Source: Gemmatimonadota bacterium (GTDB lineage Bacteria; Latescibacterota; UBA2968; UBA8231). From it: 64,000 bases of DNA. The stretch lies in contig VXML01000084.1 in NCBI GenBank assembly GCA_009841115.1, positions 38,297 through 102,296 of the forward strand. The letters run 5' to 3'. The translations under genes and the position numbers were made by a program. Under the pieces are notes generated by a model. The model was not told the DNA's origin. It searched no databases and saw only the letters and a program-made list of their open reading frames with translations. Positions within the stretch are counted from its first letter, which is position 1; each line of letters starts with the position of its first letter. This document shows, piece after piece, positions 18,275 through 26,971 of the stretch.

Positions 18275-20158
18275 ATGAAAAATACCCTCTCCCTACTCTG
18301 CGTCCTCGCACTGTCAGTGGGCGGCTGCGCGGGCCTGCGGGGCACTAAAGCGCCTGCATCCGCAGGGCTGACGGCCTCCGATCAAGCCATGCAGTACTTC
18401 GTCAAGGCCAAAGTCTTTGAAGCTCAATATAACTACCTCGGCGCAATAGTCGCCCTGCGCAACGCAGCCGATCTCGACCCGACCTCGCCCACTATCTACG
18501 CCCGTCTCGCTTACAATTATCAGCGCATCGACGATCCCCACATGGCCGTCCATTTTGCCCTCAAGGGCTTGGCATTGGACGGCAGCCAAGTGCGGTTGCG
18601 CCGTCTGCTGATTCGCATCTTGGAGAGCGAAGGCGAGCGCGAGGATGCCATCGGCCACGTTGAAGAGTTGCTGCGCTACGAGCCAGACAATTGGCCGCTC
18701 TACCGCCACTTGGCCTATCTCTATTTTGAAACGGGCCAAGCCGAGCGCGTCGCTCCGCTCTTCAAGGAGGTGCTCGCCCAAGAGCAAGTGCCGCCGGAGG
18801 TCAAGGTAGATATAGCCGGCATTTTTTCGCGCATCAACCAGCAAAAAGAGGCCGAGCGCATTTATCGCCGCGTCCTCGCGGCCGACCCTATGGTCGAGGA
18901 CGCTTGGTTGGGTCTGGCTGAGCTCAAGCTGTCACAGGGACATCGCCACGAGGCCATTGCCATCTACCGCGAGGCCGCCGGCCACCGGCCCGACAGCAGC
19001 ATCCCCTACCACTTGGCGCGGCTGATGCTCACCGAGCGCGACCTAGAGGACATCCTCGTCGAAGAGGGTGCCGAAGTGCTCTACCACTTGGGAGTAGCCC
19101 TGTCCGAGGCCGGCCAGTACGACCAAGCGACGTTGGTCTTTAAGCGCATCGTCGAGATGCAGCCCCAAACGGTCGAGCAGTGGACCGACCTAGCGCGCCA
19201 TTACATCTACTTGGAGGACTACGACTCGGCCACCGCCGTCCTCAGCCAAGCGGCAGAGGCCATGCCCGACAGCAGCGAGATCTACCTGTACTGGGGGATG
19301 GCCCTCGAAAGCACTGAGCGCTACGACGAGGCTATCGCCGTGTACCAGCGCGGCCTTGAATACCTGCCCGACGCGGTTGAGATATATCTGTACTGGGGAC
19401 TCGCCCTAGAGCAACAAGACGCTTGGGCAGAGGCGATAGAAGTCTATAGCCAAGCCCTTGCAGCATCCCCAGGCCACGCCGCACTGCACGTGCAATGGGG
19501 CATCAGCCTCGGGCGACAGGGACAGTGGGAAGACGCGCTGGCCCAATACGAAACAGCGGCCTCACTCGACCCTGCGTATAGCCCAACCTTTCTGCACTGG
19601 GGCATCGCTTTAGAGGAACTAGAGCACTGGGAAGTGGCCCTTGAGAAGCTGAATCAGGCCGTTGCCCTCGCCAACGACAAGAGCCGCGTGCTCTTTTACC
19701 TCGGAGCGTGCTACGAACAGGCTTCGCGCAAACTGGGCCGCGACGAGTACTTCGACCGCGCCGTAGAGACCTTCCAACGCCTGTTGGAGATCAAGCCAAA
19801 CGATGCGTACGCACTCAACTACCTCGGCTACATGTACGCGGACAAGGGCGTGCGGCTGACAGAAGCAGTCGCGCTCTTGGAGAAGGCGATCGCGCTCGAA
19901 CCGGACAACAGCGCGTTCCTCGACAGCATCGGCTGGGCCTATTTCCGCCTCGGCGAGCTAGCACAGGCCGAACAATACCTGCAACAAGCCTTAGAGCAGA
20001 TGGACGAGGGCGACCCCGAGGAGCAGGCCGTGATCTTCGACCACGCCGGCGACATTGCCAGTTCCCTCGGTAAAATGGACGAGGCGCGCGCACATTGGCA
20101 AAAGGTCCTGGAACTCGCGCCGGACAACGAAGAGGTCCAGCGCAAGCTGCTGCCGTGA
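18275..20158 (+). CDS. TPR-repeat lipoprotein
   Basis: The product (627 residues) has a lipoprotein signal (MKNTLSLLCVLALSVGGC, lipid-bearing Cys18) followed by about a dozen and a half tetratricopeptide repeats. Examples are AIVALRNAADLDPTSPTIYARLAYNYQ, AIAVYQRGLEYLPDAVEIYLYWGLALE and AVALLEKAIALEPDNSAFLDSIGWAYF. Such proteins scaffold envelope complexes. ATG 18275 follows GGGAG at 18261-18265; the upstream in-frame ATG lies inside the permease gene. Its TGA overlaps by one base the ATG of the next lipoprotein, and this TPR plus DUF4292-like pairing recurs in FCB bacteria. Confidence 0.9.
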   Translation: MKNTLSLLCVLALSVGGCAGLRGTKAPASAGLTASDQAMQYFVKAKVFEAQYNYLGAIVALRNAADLDPTSPTIYARLAYNYQRIDDPHMAVHFALKGLALDGSQVRLRRLLIRILESEGEREDAIGHVEELLRYEPDNWPLYRHLAYLYFETGQAERVAPLFKEVLAQEQVPPEVKVDIAGIFSRINQQKEAERIYRRVLAADPMVEDAWLGLAELKLSQGHRHEAIAIYREAAGHRPDSSIPYHLARLMLTERDLEDILVEEGAEVLYHLGVALSEAGQYDQATLVFKRIVEMQPQTVEQWTDLARHYIYLEDYDSATAVLSQAAEAMPDSSEIYLYWGMALESTERYDEAIAVYQRGLEYLPDAVEIYLYWGLALEQQDAWAEAIEVYSQALAASPGHAALHVQWGISLGRQGQWEDALAQYETAASLDPAYSPTFLHWGIALEELEHWEVALEKLNQAVALANDKSRVLFYLGACYEQASRKLGRDEYFDRAVETFQRLLEIKPNDAYALNYLGYMYADKGVRLTEAVALLEKAIALEPDNSAFLDSIGWAYFRLGELAQAEQYLQQALEQMDEGDPEEQAVIFDHAGDIASSLGKMDEARAHWQKVLELAPDNEEVQRKLLP

Positions 20159-20916
20159 TGCATACTTCGCGCTCGGGGCACCCCCGAAATTTCCAGACAG
20201 TTTACAAATGGTTTGCGCTCTGTGCCCTCGCGCTAGCTTGCGCGCCACCGCTGGTAGTGCGGGAAGGCTGGGATGCGACCCAAGGACCGGCTGCCTTGCT
20301 CGCCGCTTCGACATCCCTCGCCCAGTTCGCAGATCTGACGGCAGAAGCGGCCATTGAACTGCGTCGCGGCGAGATGCGCGATCGGGGGACGGCCCTCGTG
20401 CAGCTAGTCAATCCAGATCTCTTCCGCGTCGAAGTACGCGGCCCTTTCTTTACACACATCTTTACCGCTCTCCTCGAAGGAGACAGCCTAACCGTGTACG
20501 GCCGGGGCATGGACCAGCCCTTAAAAGGATCGGTGCATGGCCGACTGCTAACCACGTTGACCGGACTAGATTTGGGGTCCTACGACCTGCGCTACGCCTT
20601 GCTCGGCTTCGTCGAGCCAGATTCCATCGTTGAGCCGGTCGAATACCCGCACGCCGACCACGCGGTGGTTGCGCTCGCGGGAGGACGGCAGGCGTGGCTG
20701 GACCTGCGCCGCGGCTTGGTGCTGCGCGAGAGTATCCCCCTACCCGAGGGCGAAGTCCTACTCCGCGAGCTAAAAGAATACCGGCGGGAGCAAGCGCTCT
20801 ATCTGCCGCGCCGGGTAGAAATTCGTCAGCGCGATATCTTGCTGGCATTGTCCTATAAAAACTACGCTTTCAATCGCGGCCTAGATGCCGAACAGTTGCG
20901 ACGGGGTATGCCTTAA
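20158..20916 (+). CDS. DUF4292-like lipoprotein
   Basis: The 252-residue protein begins with a signal ending in LALAC (Cys about 28). The mature part reads like the LolA/LppX-type half-barrel of DUF4292 proteins: AAIELRRGEMRDRGTALVQLVNPDLFRVEVRG, then FTALLEGDSLTVYGRGMDQPLKGSV and a C-terminal LPRRVEIRQRDILLALSYKNYAFN. Such folds bind lipids or lipoproteins in the periplasm. The start ATG 20158 overlaps the last base of the upstream TPR gene's stop, indicating coupling. The fold assignment comes from pattern alone and is moderately sure. Confidence 0.65.
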   Translation: MHTSRSGHPRNFQTVYKWFALCALALACAPPLVVREGWDATQGPAALLAASTSLAQFADLTAEAAIELRRGEMRDRGTALVQLVNPDLFRVEVRGPFFTHIFTALLEGDSLTVYGRGMDQPLKGSVHGRLLTTLTGLDLGSYDLRYALLGFVEPDSIVEPVEYPHADHAVVALAGGRQAWLDLRRGLVLRESIPLPEGEVLLRELKEYRREQALYLPRRVEIRQRDILLALSYKNYAFNRGLDAEQLRRGMP

Positions 20917-20982
20917 AACGGGGTGTGGTGACATAAGATAGAGGTGGCCTCCCTCTTAGCAGCCAAACGGAGCAAAAGACAA

Positions 20983-23523
20983 GTGAACCCTAGCTTGAGA
21001 CATTTGCTGATCGCTTGCTGCATTGCCCTCTGCGCATTCTCCACGCTTGGAGCCCAAGCATTTCTCTGCGCCGGACACGCGCCGAACGAGCCGCTGTCTG
21101 CCGCCAAAATTGCCAGCGAGGTGCGGCTGCCCGTGCTGCCCGCTAGAGGCTCAATCTACGTCCTGACGGTCTTCGCCCGCTTCGCCGATGAAGAACCTAC
21201 ACCCGTGCCCAAGTGGGCTGACCAGCTCTTTGACCCCGAGCGCGAGGGGAGCTTTGCCCACTTCTATCACGCGATGTCCTTCGGTCAACTCGCAATCGCC
21301 GGCGAGGTGCTGCCGCAACGCTTGGCCGCCTCACAAGCAGCATCCGCCTATTTGGCCGACGCCCCGGACCAGCGCGGTCGCTACGGAGATTTCGCGCGCG
21401 AAATCCTCGCCCAAGTCGATGCCCGAATCGACTTGGCGCGCTTTGACAACGACGGCCCCGACGGCGTTCCTAACTCCGGCGACGACGACGGCTGGGTCGA
21501 TTATATCTTCATCAACATGCAGTCGGTGCCCAACGGCTTTTTGTTTGGCTCGGCGACGGGGTTGGCGAGCTTGGGCTTGGAAGAAAAGCCTTTTGTATCC
21601 CGGGCGCTTGGCCCCGACGGCAGCCCCATCCGCGTCAGCGGTTTGCCATCGCAGGGAGCGATTCAAGAGACCGGCAATTTCGCCCAGACCGTGGGGGTGA
21701 TGGCCCATGAGTTTGGGCACAGCCTAGGACTACCCGATTTTTTCGACACCTCCTTCCTCAAAAACCCCACCCAGAATCCGGCCGAAGACAGCGCCGGCAT
21801 TGGCTGCTGGGGATTAATGGGCTGGGGAGCGCATGGCTGGGATGGCATGAGCGGTCCAGTGGCCTTCAGCGCCCGCAGTCTAGAGCAATTGGGTTGGATC
21901 GGCGCGAAAAACGAGCGGCTGATCTTGGTCGAGCGCGACAGTTGGGATCTGCGGGTGCGCGATTTGTACTCCGGCGGTGCGATATACAAAATTCCGTTGC
22001 GCGCTGAGACGCCGAATAATAACACCTTGTGGACGGAATACTTGCTGCTGGAATATCGCGGGCGGGAAAACTACTACCACCGAGGCGAGCCTGCCGCTGG
22101 GCTGCTGGTCTGGCACGTCCGGCCCCAAGTCTTTGACAACGACGACGAGCGACGCAAACACCTCGACCTAGTTGCAGCCGACGGTCAATACGCCGACGCC
22201 GGCTTTCCCCTAGGCCAGACAGCCGACCGCTTCGCCGGCCGCGACAATCTCGACTTCTGGGCACACGACGCTTCTTACGCCCGCGCCCGGGGCGGCAATC
22301 TCGGCGACGCGAGCGATCTATTCGATGGAGTGCGCTATCGCCGCCTCGCCATCGAGACCAATCCCTCGACACTCGCTACGCCGACGCTCAGCCAAGCGAC
22401 CACGGGCCTGACCCTGCAAAATATGCGGCCGGACGGCGACGGATTGGCACTAGATGTGGTGATGCCGCGCTGGGGCGGGATATTGCGCGAGGAAGTGCAT
22501 TGGGCGGGTGAGGTGCTGATTGATGGCGATCTGACGGTTGCGCCCACCGGCCGACTCGTGGTTTTCCGCAATACCCAGATCAGGGTGGCCGGATCGGACC
22601 GCCTGCAGACGGGGTTGAATCCAGAACGGACCGAACTCCACATACACGGCGACTTCGTCATCCGCTCGGCCGCAATCTCGCAGATAGCCAATACCCTGCA
22701 CATCCACCCCGATACCACGCGCTTTCTAGCCGCGGTCCCGGGAGAGCAATGGGCCGGGATTTTTATCGCGCCAAGCCCGACGAGCGAACTGACCTTTCCC
22801 ATCGGCAGCTACGAGATTGTTGACGCAGTGCGCGGCCTAGTGGTCGAAGGAGTACCTGCGGCGGAAAATTTGGTCATTCACGGCTTTCTCTCCGCCCAAG
22901 CCGAGGAAGCCGCGGGCCGCGGCACCTTTGCTCCAGGGGTGCGAATCCCACTGGCCTTGAAGGTCGAAAACCACTCGCCGCTCACCTTTCTCGCCAATGT
23001 GCGCGCTTTTATCGAGTGGAATAACCCGCTGCTGCATCCGTCCAGCGGTGCTGGCCGGTCGCGCACTGTTTCCTTTCCCCCTGGCGAAAAGAACGTCTTC
23101 TTCTTCGGCCCAGACCCAACCCTGAGTGAGGAGGCTACACCCGGAACGGAAGTGAAGTTTACAGTACACGTCGAAAAAGACGGCGTTCCGATATGGTGGG
23201 ATACCTTTGCGATCGTTGTGGCTGGCGCACCGACCGCCTTGCCGAACGACTTCGCGCTGTTGCACAATTTCCCCAATCCCTTCAACGCAGAGACGCAAAT
23301 TGCCTACCGCTTGCCGCGAGAGGCGCAAGTGCGGCTGACTGTACTCAACGCCATCGGCCAGCCGGTGCGCCAATTAGTCAACGCTATGCAGGCGGCGGGG
23401 ACGCACTGGGTGACCTGGGGTGGCCAAGACGACCGGGGTAGTCCCGTGGCGACGGGCATTTATTTTTGTCAGTTCGCCGCTGGTCCCTTCTATCAAGTGC
23501 GGCCGATGGTTCTACTCAAATAG
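20983..23523 (+). CDS. M6-family metalloprotease with C-terminal secretion/sorting domain
   Basis: This secreted protein (846 residues from GTG 20983; GTG 20944 would give 859) has a signal peptide (LRHLLIACCIALCAFSTLGAQA). The M6 protease domain carries the zinc motif HEFGHSLGLPDFFD near residue 243 and the Met-turn-like CWGLMGWGAHGWDGMSGPVAFSARS. A beta-rich middle part follows. The last 90 residues (FALLHNFPNPFNAETQIAYRLP, IGQPVRQLV, GGQDDRGSPVATGIYFCQF) form the FlgD-like Por/T9SS sorting domain of FCB bacteria. GGAG lies about nine bases before GTG 20983, favouring that start. It probably degrades extracellular protein. Confidence 0.9.
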   Translation: MNPSLRHLLIACCIALCAFSTLGAQAFLCAGHAPNEPLSAAKIASEVRLPVLPARGSIYVLTVFARFADEEPTPVPKWADQLFDPEREGSFAHFYHAMSFGQLAIAGEVLPQRLAASQAASAYLADAPDQRGRYGDFAREILAQVDARIDLARFDNDGPDGVPNSGDDDGWVDYIFINMQSVPNGFLFGSATGLASLGLEEKPFVSRALGPDGSPIRVSGLPSQGAIQETGNFAQTVGVMAHEFGHSLGLPDFFDTSFLKNPTQNPAEDSAGIGCWGLMGWGAHGWDGMSGPVAFSARSLEQLGWIGAKNERLILVERDSWDLRVRDLYSGGAIYKIPLRAETPNNNTLWTEYLLLEYRGRENYYHRGEPAAGLLVWHVRPQVFDNDDERRKHLDLVAADGQYADAGFPLGQTADRFAGRDNLDFWAHDASYARARGGNLGDASDLFDGVRYRRLAIETNPSTLATPTLSQATTGLTLQNMRPDGDGLALDVVMPRWGGILREEVHWAGEVLIDGDLTVAPTGRLVVFRNTQIRVAGSDRLQTGLNPERTELHIHGDFVIRSAAISQIANTLHIHPDTTRFLAAVPGEQWAGIFIAPSPTSELTFPIGSYEIVDAVRGLVVEGVPAAENLVIHGFLSAQAEEAAGRGTFAPGVRIPLALKVENHSPLTFLANVRAFIEWNNPLLHPSSGAGRSRTVSFPPGEKNVFFFGPDPTLSEEATPGTEVKFTVHVEKDGVPIWWDTFAIVVAGAPTALPNDFALLHNFPNPFNAETQIAYRLPREAQVRLTVLNAIGQPVRQLVNAMQAAGTHWVTWGGQDDRGSPVATGIYFCQFAAGPFYQVRPMVLLK

Positions 23524-23534
23524 CACTGAATCGT

Positions 23535-23564
23535 TTGACAGTTTTAGGCCCTCATGCGTACTTA
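23535..23564 (+). promoter_or_regulatory. possible promoter of the Gfo/Idh gene
   Basis: A perfect TTGACA (23535-23540) is followed after 18 bases by TACTTA (23559-23564), a weak -10. It lies 41 bases upstream of the start ATG 23606. The -35 match is strong but the -10 is poor. Confidence 0.3.
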
Positions 23565-23605
23565 GAAGAGGGTATTTCAATCATACATTTCGGGGAGGAA
23601 ATTCC

Positions 23606-24742
23606 ATGAGCAAACTCAAAGTAGGCATGATCGGCGGCGGCGGCTCCGATTCCTTCTTTGGCATGGTCCACAACCGCGCCATCGCACTCGACGCCAGCCG
23701 CGAGTTGGTCGCTGGCGCGTTGCGCTCCAACCCAGAGGCGGCCATGCGCGCGGCCGACGACTACGGCATCGAGGGCTATCCCACCTATCAGGCGCTGTTA
23801 GAGGCGGTGCAAAGCGGCGAGCAAGCCCTCGATTACGTCACCATCGTCACGCCCAACTTCGCCCACTACGAGCCAGCCAAAGCCTTTTTGCAGGCTGGCA
23901 TCCCAGTGCTCTGCGAAAAGCCCATAACCATGACGGTTGCCGAAGCCGAAAATTTGGCCCAAATCGTCGAGCGCGAGCAGGTGCCCTTTGTGCTGGCCCA
24001 TACCTATACGGGCCATCCTATGATGATGCTGGCCAAGGAAATGATCCACAGCGGCGAGATCGGCCAAGTTCGCAAGGTGGTTTCCTGGTACAATCAAGGC
24101 TGGCTGGCCACGGCCCTCGAACAGACCGGCCAGCAGCAGGCGTCCTGGCGCACCGATCCCGCGCGCACGGGCATTTCCAATTGCGGCGGCGACATTGGCA
24201 CGCACGCCTTTATCGCCGCGACTTGGGTGACCGGGCTGTCCGTCGAGCGGGTCTCGGCACGGCTCAACACCTTTGTCGAAGGCCGCGTACTCGACGACGA
24301 CTTCAACGTAATCGGCGAGTTGGAAAACGGCGGCACCGCGCTGATCACGGCCACGCAGATCGCGGTTGGCTACCGCAACGACAATGGCTTCCGCGTCTTC
24401 GGCACCACAGGCTCCCTCGAATGGCATCAGGAGCGGGCCGAATGCCTGCTGGTGCGCCACGGCGATGGCCGCGACATGACCTACTGGATTGGCGCTGAAT
24501 TCGACCTGCCCGCGTCGGTCGCCTCGTACTTGCGGGTCCCCTCGGGACACCACGAAGACTTCTTCCCGGCCCTCGCCAACCTCCATACCACCATCGAGCG
24601 GCTCATCCGCACGCGCCGTGGCGAACAAGATGTGCCCGCGGCCTTTCCGCATCCGGGCGTGGAGGAGGGCGTAGCAGGTATGAAATTCGTCGCAGCCGCA
24701 GTAGAATCCTCCAACAACAGCGGTGCGTGGACGCAGGTTTAG
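23606..24742 (+). CDS. Gfo/Idh/MocA-family oxidoreductase
   Basis: The 378-residue enzyme has an N-terminal Rossmann domain (VGMIGGGGSDSFFGMVHNRAI), the family motif AGIPVLCEKPITMTVAEAENLAQI with the catalytic Lys of EKP, and a C-terminal alpha/beta substrate domain with GGDIGTHAFIAATWVTG, where the GDxGxH pattern holds the catalytic His. It should interconvert a sugar or cyclitol and its keto form with NAD(P). ATG 23606 has GGGGAGG at 23592-23598. The GSDSFFGMVHNRAI variant matches proteins paired with sugar isomerases; one such isomerase is at 29629-30618 but not adjacent. The substrate is not readable. Confidence 0.92.
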   Translation: MSKLKVGMIGGGGSDSFFGMVHNRAIALDASRELVAGALRSNPEAAMRAADDYGIEGYPTYQALLEAVQSGEQALDYVTIVTPNFAHYEPAKAFLQAGIPVLCEKPITMTVAEAENLAQIVEREQVPFVLAHTYTGHPMMMLAKEMIHSGEIGQVRKVVSWYNQGWLATALEQTGQQQASWRTDPARTGISNCGGDIGTHAFIAATWVTGLSVERVSARLNTFVEGRVLDDDFNVIGELENGGTALITATQIAVGYRNDNGFRVFGTTGSLEWHQERAECLLVRHGDGRDMTYWIGAEFDLPASVASYLRVPSGHHEDFFPALANLHTTIERLIRTRRGEQDVPAAFPHPGVEEGVAGMKFVAAAVESSNNSGAWTQV

Positions 24743-24828
24743 CGCGGCGCATCGCTTTTTGAAACTATGTAGGCTCTATGTGAGTTCTAAAGATGGAGCT
24801 CCATAAACCCTTTTCAGGAGAATCTTCC

Positions 24829-26883
24829 ATGAAACTGTTTTACGCTGTCTGCATTGGGGCCGTCTTGTTCGCCGCCTGTGCAGACCGAGACCCCCTATCC
24901 TCCACCGCAGACTCATCTAGCGCAGCAGGCAAGGCTACGACCTCTTCCGATCCGACCCCTGGTCTGCCTGAGCCGCGCGTGGCCGCGCAATTCACCGTGC
25001 GGATCGAAAACCTCGGCACTGTCCTCGCGCCCGGCGCGTGGGTCGCCCAGCGCGGTGGAACCCCCTTCTTCACCGACGGACAGCCCGATCGCGGCGCGGG
25101 CCTCGAAGCACTTGCCGAAGACGGCAATCCCGCCGAGCTCGCCGCGGGCCTCCACCCAAACAGCGGCGTCTTCACCACGCCGGTGGGAGCCGATAGCCCC
25201 GGACCATTGACGTTTATGGAGATGGGCAACGCCTACGAGTTCACCTTCGTCGCTCGTCCGGGCGACCGGCTGTCTTTCGCCACCATGTACGTGCAATCCA
25301 ACGACCTGTTCTTGGCACCCGGCGACACCGGTATTGCCTTGTTCACCAACGATCGCCAGCCCATAAGCGGCGACGTTACCGATCAGATCGGGCTGTGGGA
25401 TGCCGGTACGGAAGTCAACGAGCAACCCGGCGTAGGCGCGAATCAAGCACCGCGTCAGGCCGCTGCCAACACCGGCGCGGACGAAGGCGGCACAGTGCGC
25501 TTAGTCAATGATGGGTTTACCTATCCGGCCGTAGCCGATATCGTGAGCGTCACCGTCACCTCCAGAGGCGGTTTATACATCAGTACTATGGACGACGGCG
25601 ACATGGATGGCGACACGAGCGACGGCCAAACCGGGCTCGGTATTGCGATAACGCCCGATATCCTATCCTTGACCAATGCGCTGATAAGCTATTTTCAGAA
25701 CGTCCTGTTGATCGCGCTGACCGCGGATGAGGTGACGATTAACGGAGCCGGCGGTGGCACATTGGCCATCGCGGGCAACGAGTGGGTACTAACGGATTAT
25801 TCGTCCGACGGGTTGCTAGTGCTCAACGGCATCCTGAACGTGGGCGAAGATCAGTTCCCGCACATTCCCATAACGGGCAATATAGCCGCTTCCGGTACGA
25901 CTGATGCCACGGTATTGCTAGACCTTGTAGTCGATGTGTCTGGCGATGAACCATCCTTGAGCGGCACCGTTACCGTTGGGGTACCTTATGACATCGATGA
26001 TATCATCGCGGCGGGTGAGGATGGCGGCATGGGTGGAGATGGTGATGCCGACGGTGATGGCGGCGAGACCGACGGTGACATGGACGGTGATGCCGACGGC
26101 GACATGGACGGTGATGCCGACGGTGACATGGACGGTGATGCCGACGGCGACATGGACGGCGATGCCGACGGCGATGGTGATACCGACGGCGACGGCGAAA
26201 CCGACGGTGACGACCTCCCTGAGGGGCCCATCACTTCTGCGCGGACCTTATCTGACGATCCGGCTGCTGGCTCGGCAGAACTGCGCACTCCAGCACAATT
26301 CACCGTGCGGATCGAAAACCTCGGCACCCTCCTCGCTCCTGGCGTATGGGTCGCCCAGCGCGGTGGAACGCCCCTGTTCATCGATGGCCGAGCCGATCGC
26401 GGCGCGGGCCTCGAAGCACTCGCCGAAGACGGCAATCCCGCCGAGCTAGCCGCGAGCTTACCGAGAAACAGCGGGATTTTCAACACGCCGGTAGGAGCCG
26501 ACAGCCCCGGACCATTGGCGTTTATGGACATGGGCAACGCCTATGAGTTCACCTTCGTCGCTCGTCCGGGCGACCGGCTGTCTTTCGCCACCATGTACGT
26601 GCAATCCAACGACCTGTTCTTGGCACCCGGCGACACCGGTATTGCCTTGTTCACCAACGATCGCCAGCCCATAAGCGGCGACGTTACCGATCAGATCGGG
26701 CTGTGGGATGCCGGTACGGAAGTCAACGAGCAACCCGGCGTAGGCGCGAATCAAGCACCGCGTCAGGCTGGTGCCAACACCGGCGTGGACGAAGGCGGCG
26801 TAGTGCGCTTAGTCGATGATGGGTTCACCTATCCAGCCATCGCCGATATCGTGCGCATCACCATCTCCTCTTCTGGTGGCTGA
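24829..26883 (+). CDS. lipoprotein with two spondin domains flanking an Asp-Gly-rich linker
   Basis: The product (684 residues) has a lipobox (MKLFYAVCIGAVLFAAC, Cys17). Two near-identical spondin_N-type domains (about 55-245 and 490-684: FTVRIENLGT, PGAWVAQRGGTP, GLEALAEDGNP, GDRLSFATMYVQSNDLFLAP, TEVNEQPGVGANQAPRQ) flank a distinct beta-rich middle section. An acidic repeat DGDMDGDADGDMDGDADGD (about 400-465) separates that section from domain two and resembles calcium-binding thrombospondin type-3 sequences. The two domains share long exactly identical DNA, so the duplication or conversion is recent. CAGGAG precedes ATG 24829. It is probably surface exposed; a ligand is not evident. Confidence 0.85.
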   Translation: MKLFYAVCIGAVLFAACADRDPLSSTADSSSAAGKATTSSDPTPGLPEPRVAAQFTVRIENLGTVLAPGAWVAQRGGTPFFTDGQPDRGAGLEALAEDGNPAELAAGLHPNSGVFTTPVGADSPGPLTFMEMGNAYEFTFVARPGDRLSFATMYVQSNDLFLAPGDTGIALFTNDRQPISGDVTDQIGLWDAGTEVNEQPGVGANQAPRQAAANTGADEGGTVRLVNDGFTYPAVADIVSVTVTSRGGLYISTMDDGDMDGDTSDGQTGLGIAITPDILSLTNALISYFQNVLLIALTADEVTINGAGGGTLAIAGNEWVLTDYSSDGLLVLNGILNVGEDQFPHIPITGNIAASGTTDATVLLDLVVDVSGDEPSLSGTVTVGVPYDIDDIIAAGEDGGMGGDGDADGDGGETDGDMDGDADGDMDGDADGDMDGDADGDMDGDADGDGDTDGDGETDGDDLPEGPITSARTLSDDPAAGSAELRTPAQFTVRIENLGTLLAPGVWVAQRGGTPLFIDGRADRGAGLEALAEDGNPAELAASLPRNSGIFNTPVGADSPGPLAFMDMGNAYEFTFVARPGDRLSFATMYVQSNDLFLAPGDTGIALFTNDRQPISGDVTDQIGLWDAGTEVNEQPGVGANQAPRQAGANTGVDEGGVVRLVDDGFTYPAIADIVRITISSSGG
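25237..25460 (+). repeat. copy 1 of a 224-bp exact direct repeat inside the spondin gene
   Basis: These 224 bases match 26545-26768 base for base at an offset of 1308. The wider homology, with scattered differences, runs from about 24988 to 25568. Confidence 0.9.
26074..26169 (+). repeat. four tandem 24-bp units encoding GDMDGDAD
   Basis: Four 24-base units (GGYGACATGGACGGYGATGC plus CGAC) are arranged head to tail, differing only at silent third positions. Looser DG-coding sequence extends both sides (about 26021-26215). The encoded acidic linker may bind calcium, and its length is likely to vary by slippage. Confidence 0.85.
26545..26768 (+). repeat. copy 2 of the 224-bp exact direct repeat
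   Basis: Identical to 25237-25460, with flanking homology from about 26296 to 26876. Zero silent differences over 224 bases contrasts with the flanks and suggests gene conversion or a very recent copy event. Confidence 0.9.
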
Positions 26884-26921
26884 GAGGACGCAGTGCCAGC
26901 GACATAGGCACTGTTAAACAC

Positions 26922-26964
26922 AAAAAGTGGAGGTAACGGCTTTGCTCGTTGCCTCCACTTTTTT
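26922..26964. terminator. bidirectional intrinsic terminator
   Basis: AAAAAGTGGAGGTAACG (26922-26938) pairs with CGTTGCCTCCACTTTTT (26947-26963) with a single G-T position and an 8-base loop. A-runs and T-runs flank the stem, so it can end transcription of the spondin gene (+) and of dppB (-), which converge here. Confidence 0.85.
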
Positions 26965-26971
26965 GTTATCC

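Noticed and set aside
23798..24652. 284-residue open frame on the minus strand
   Set aside because: It is antisense to the Gfo/Idh gene, which has a ribosome site and complete motifs.
26074..26169. 24-bp tandem repeats resembling a small CRISPR or satellite array
   Set aside because: They are in frame inside the spondin gene, have no spacers, and differ only at silent positions, so they encode the DG-rich linker.
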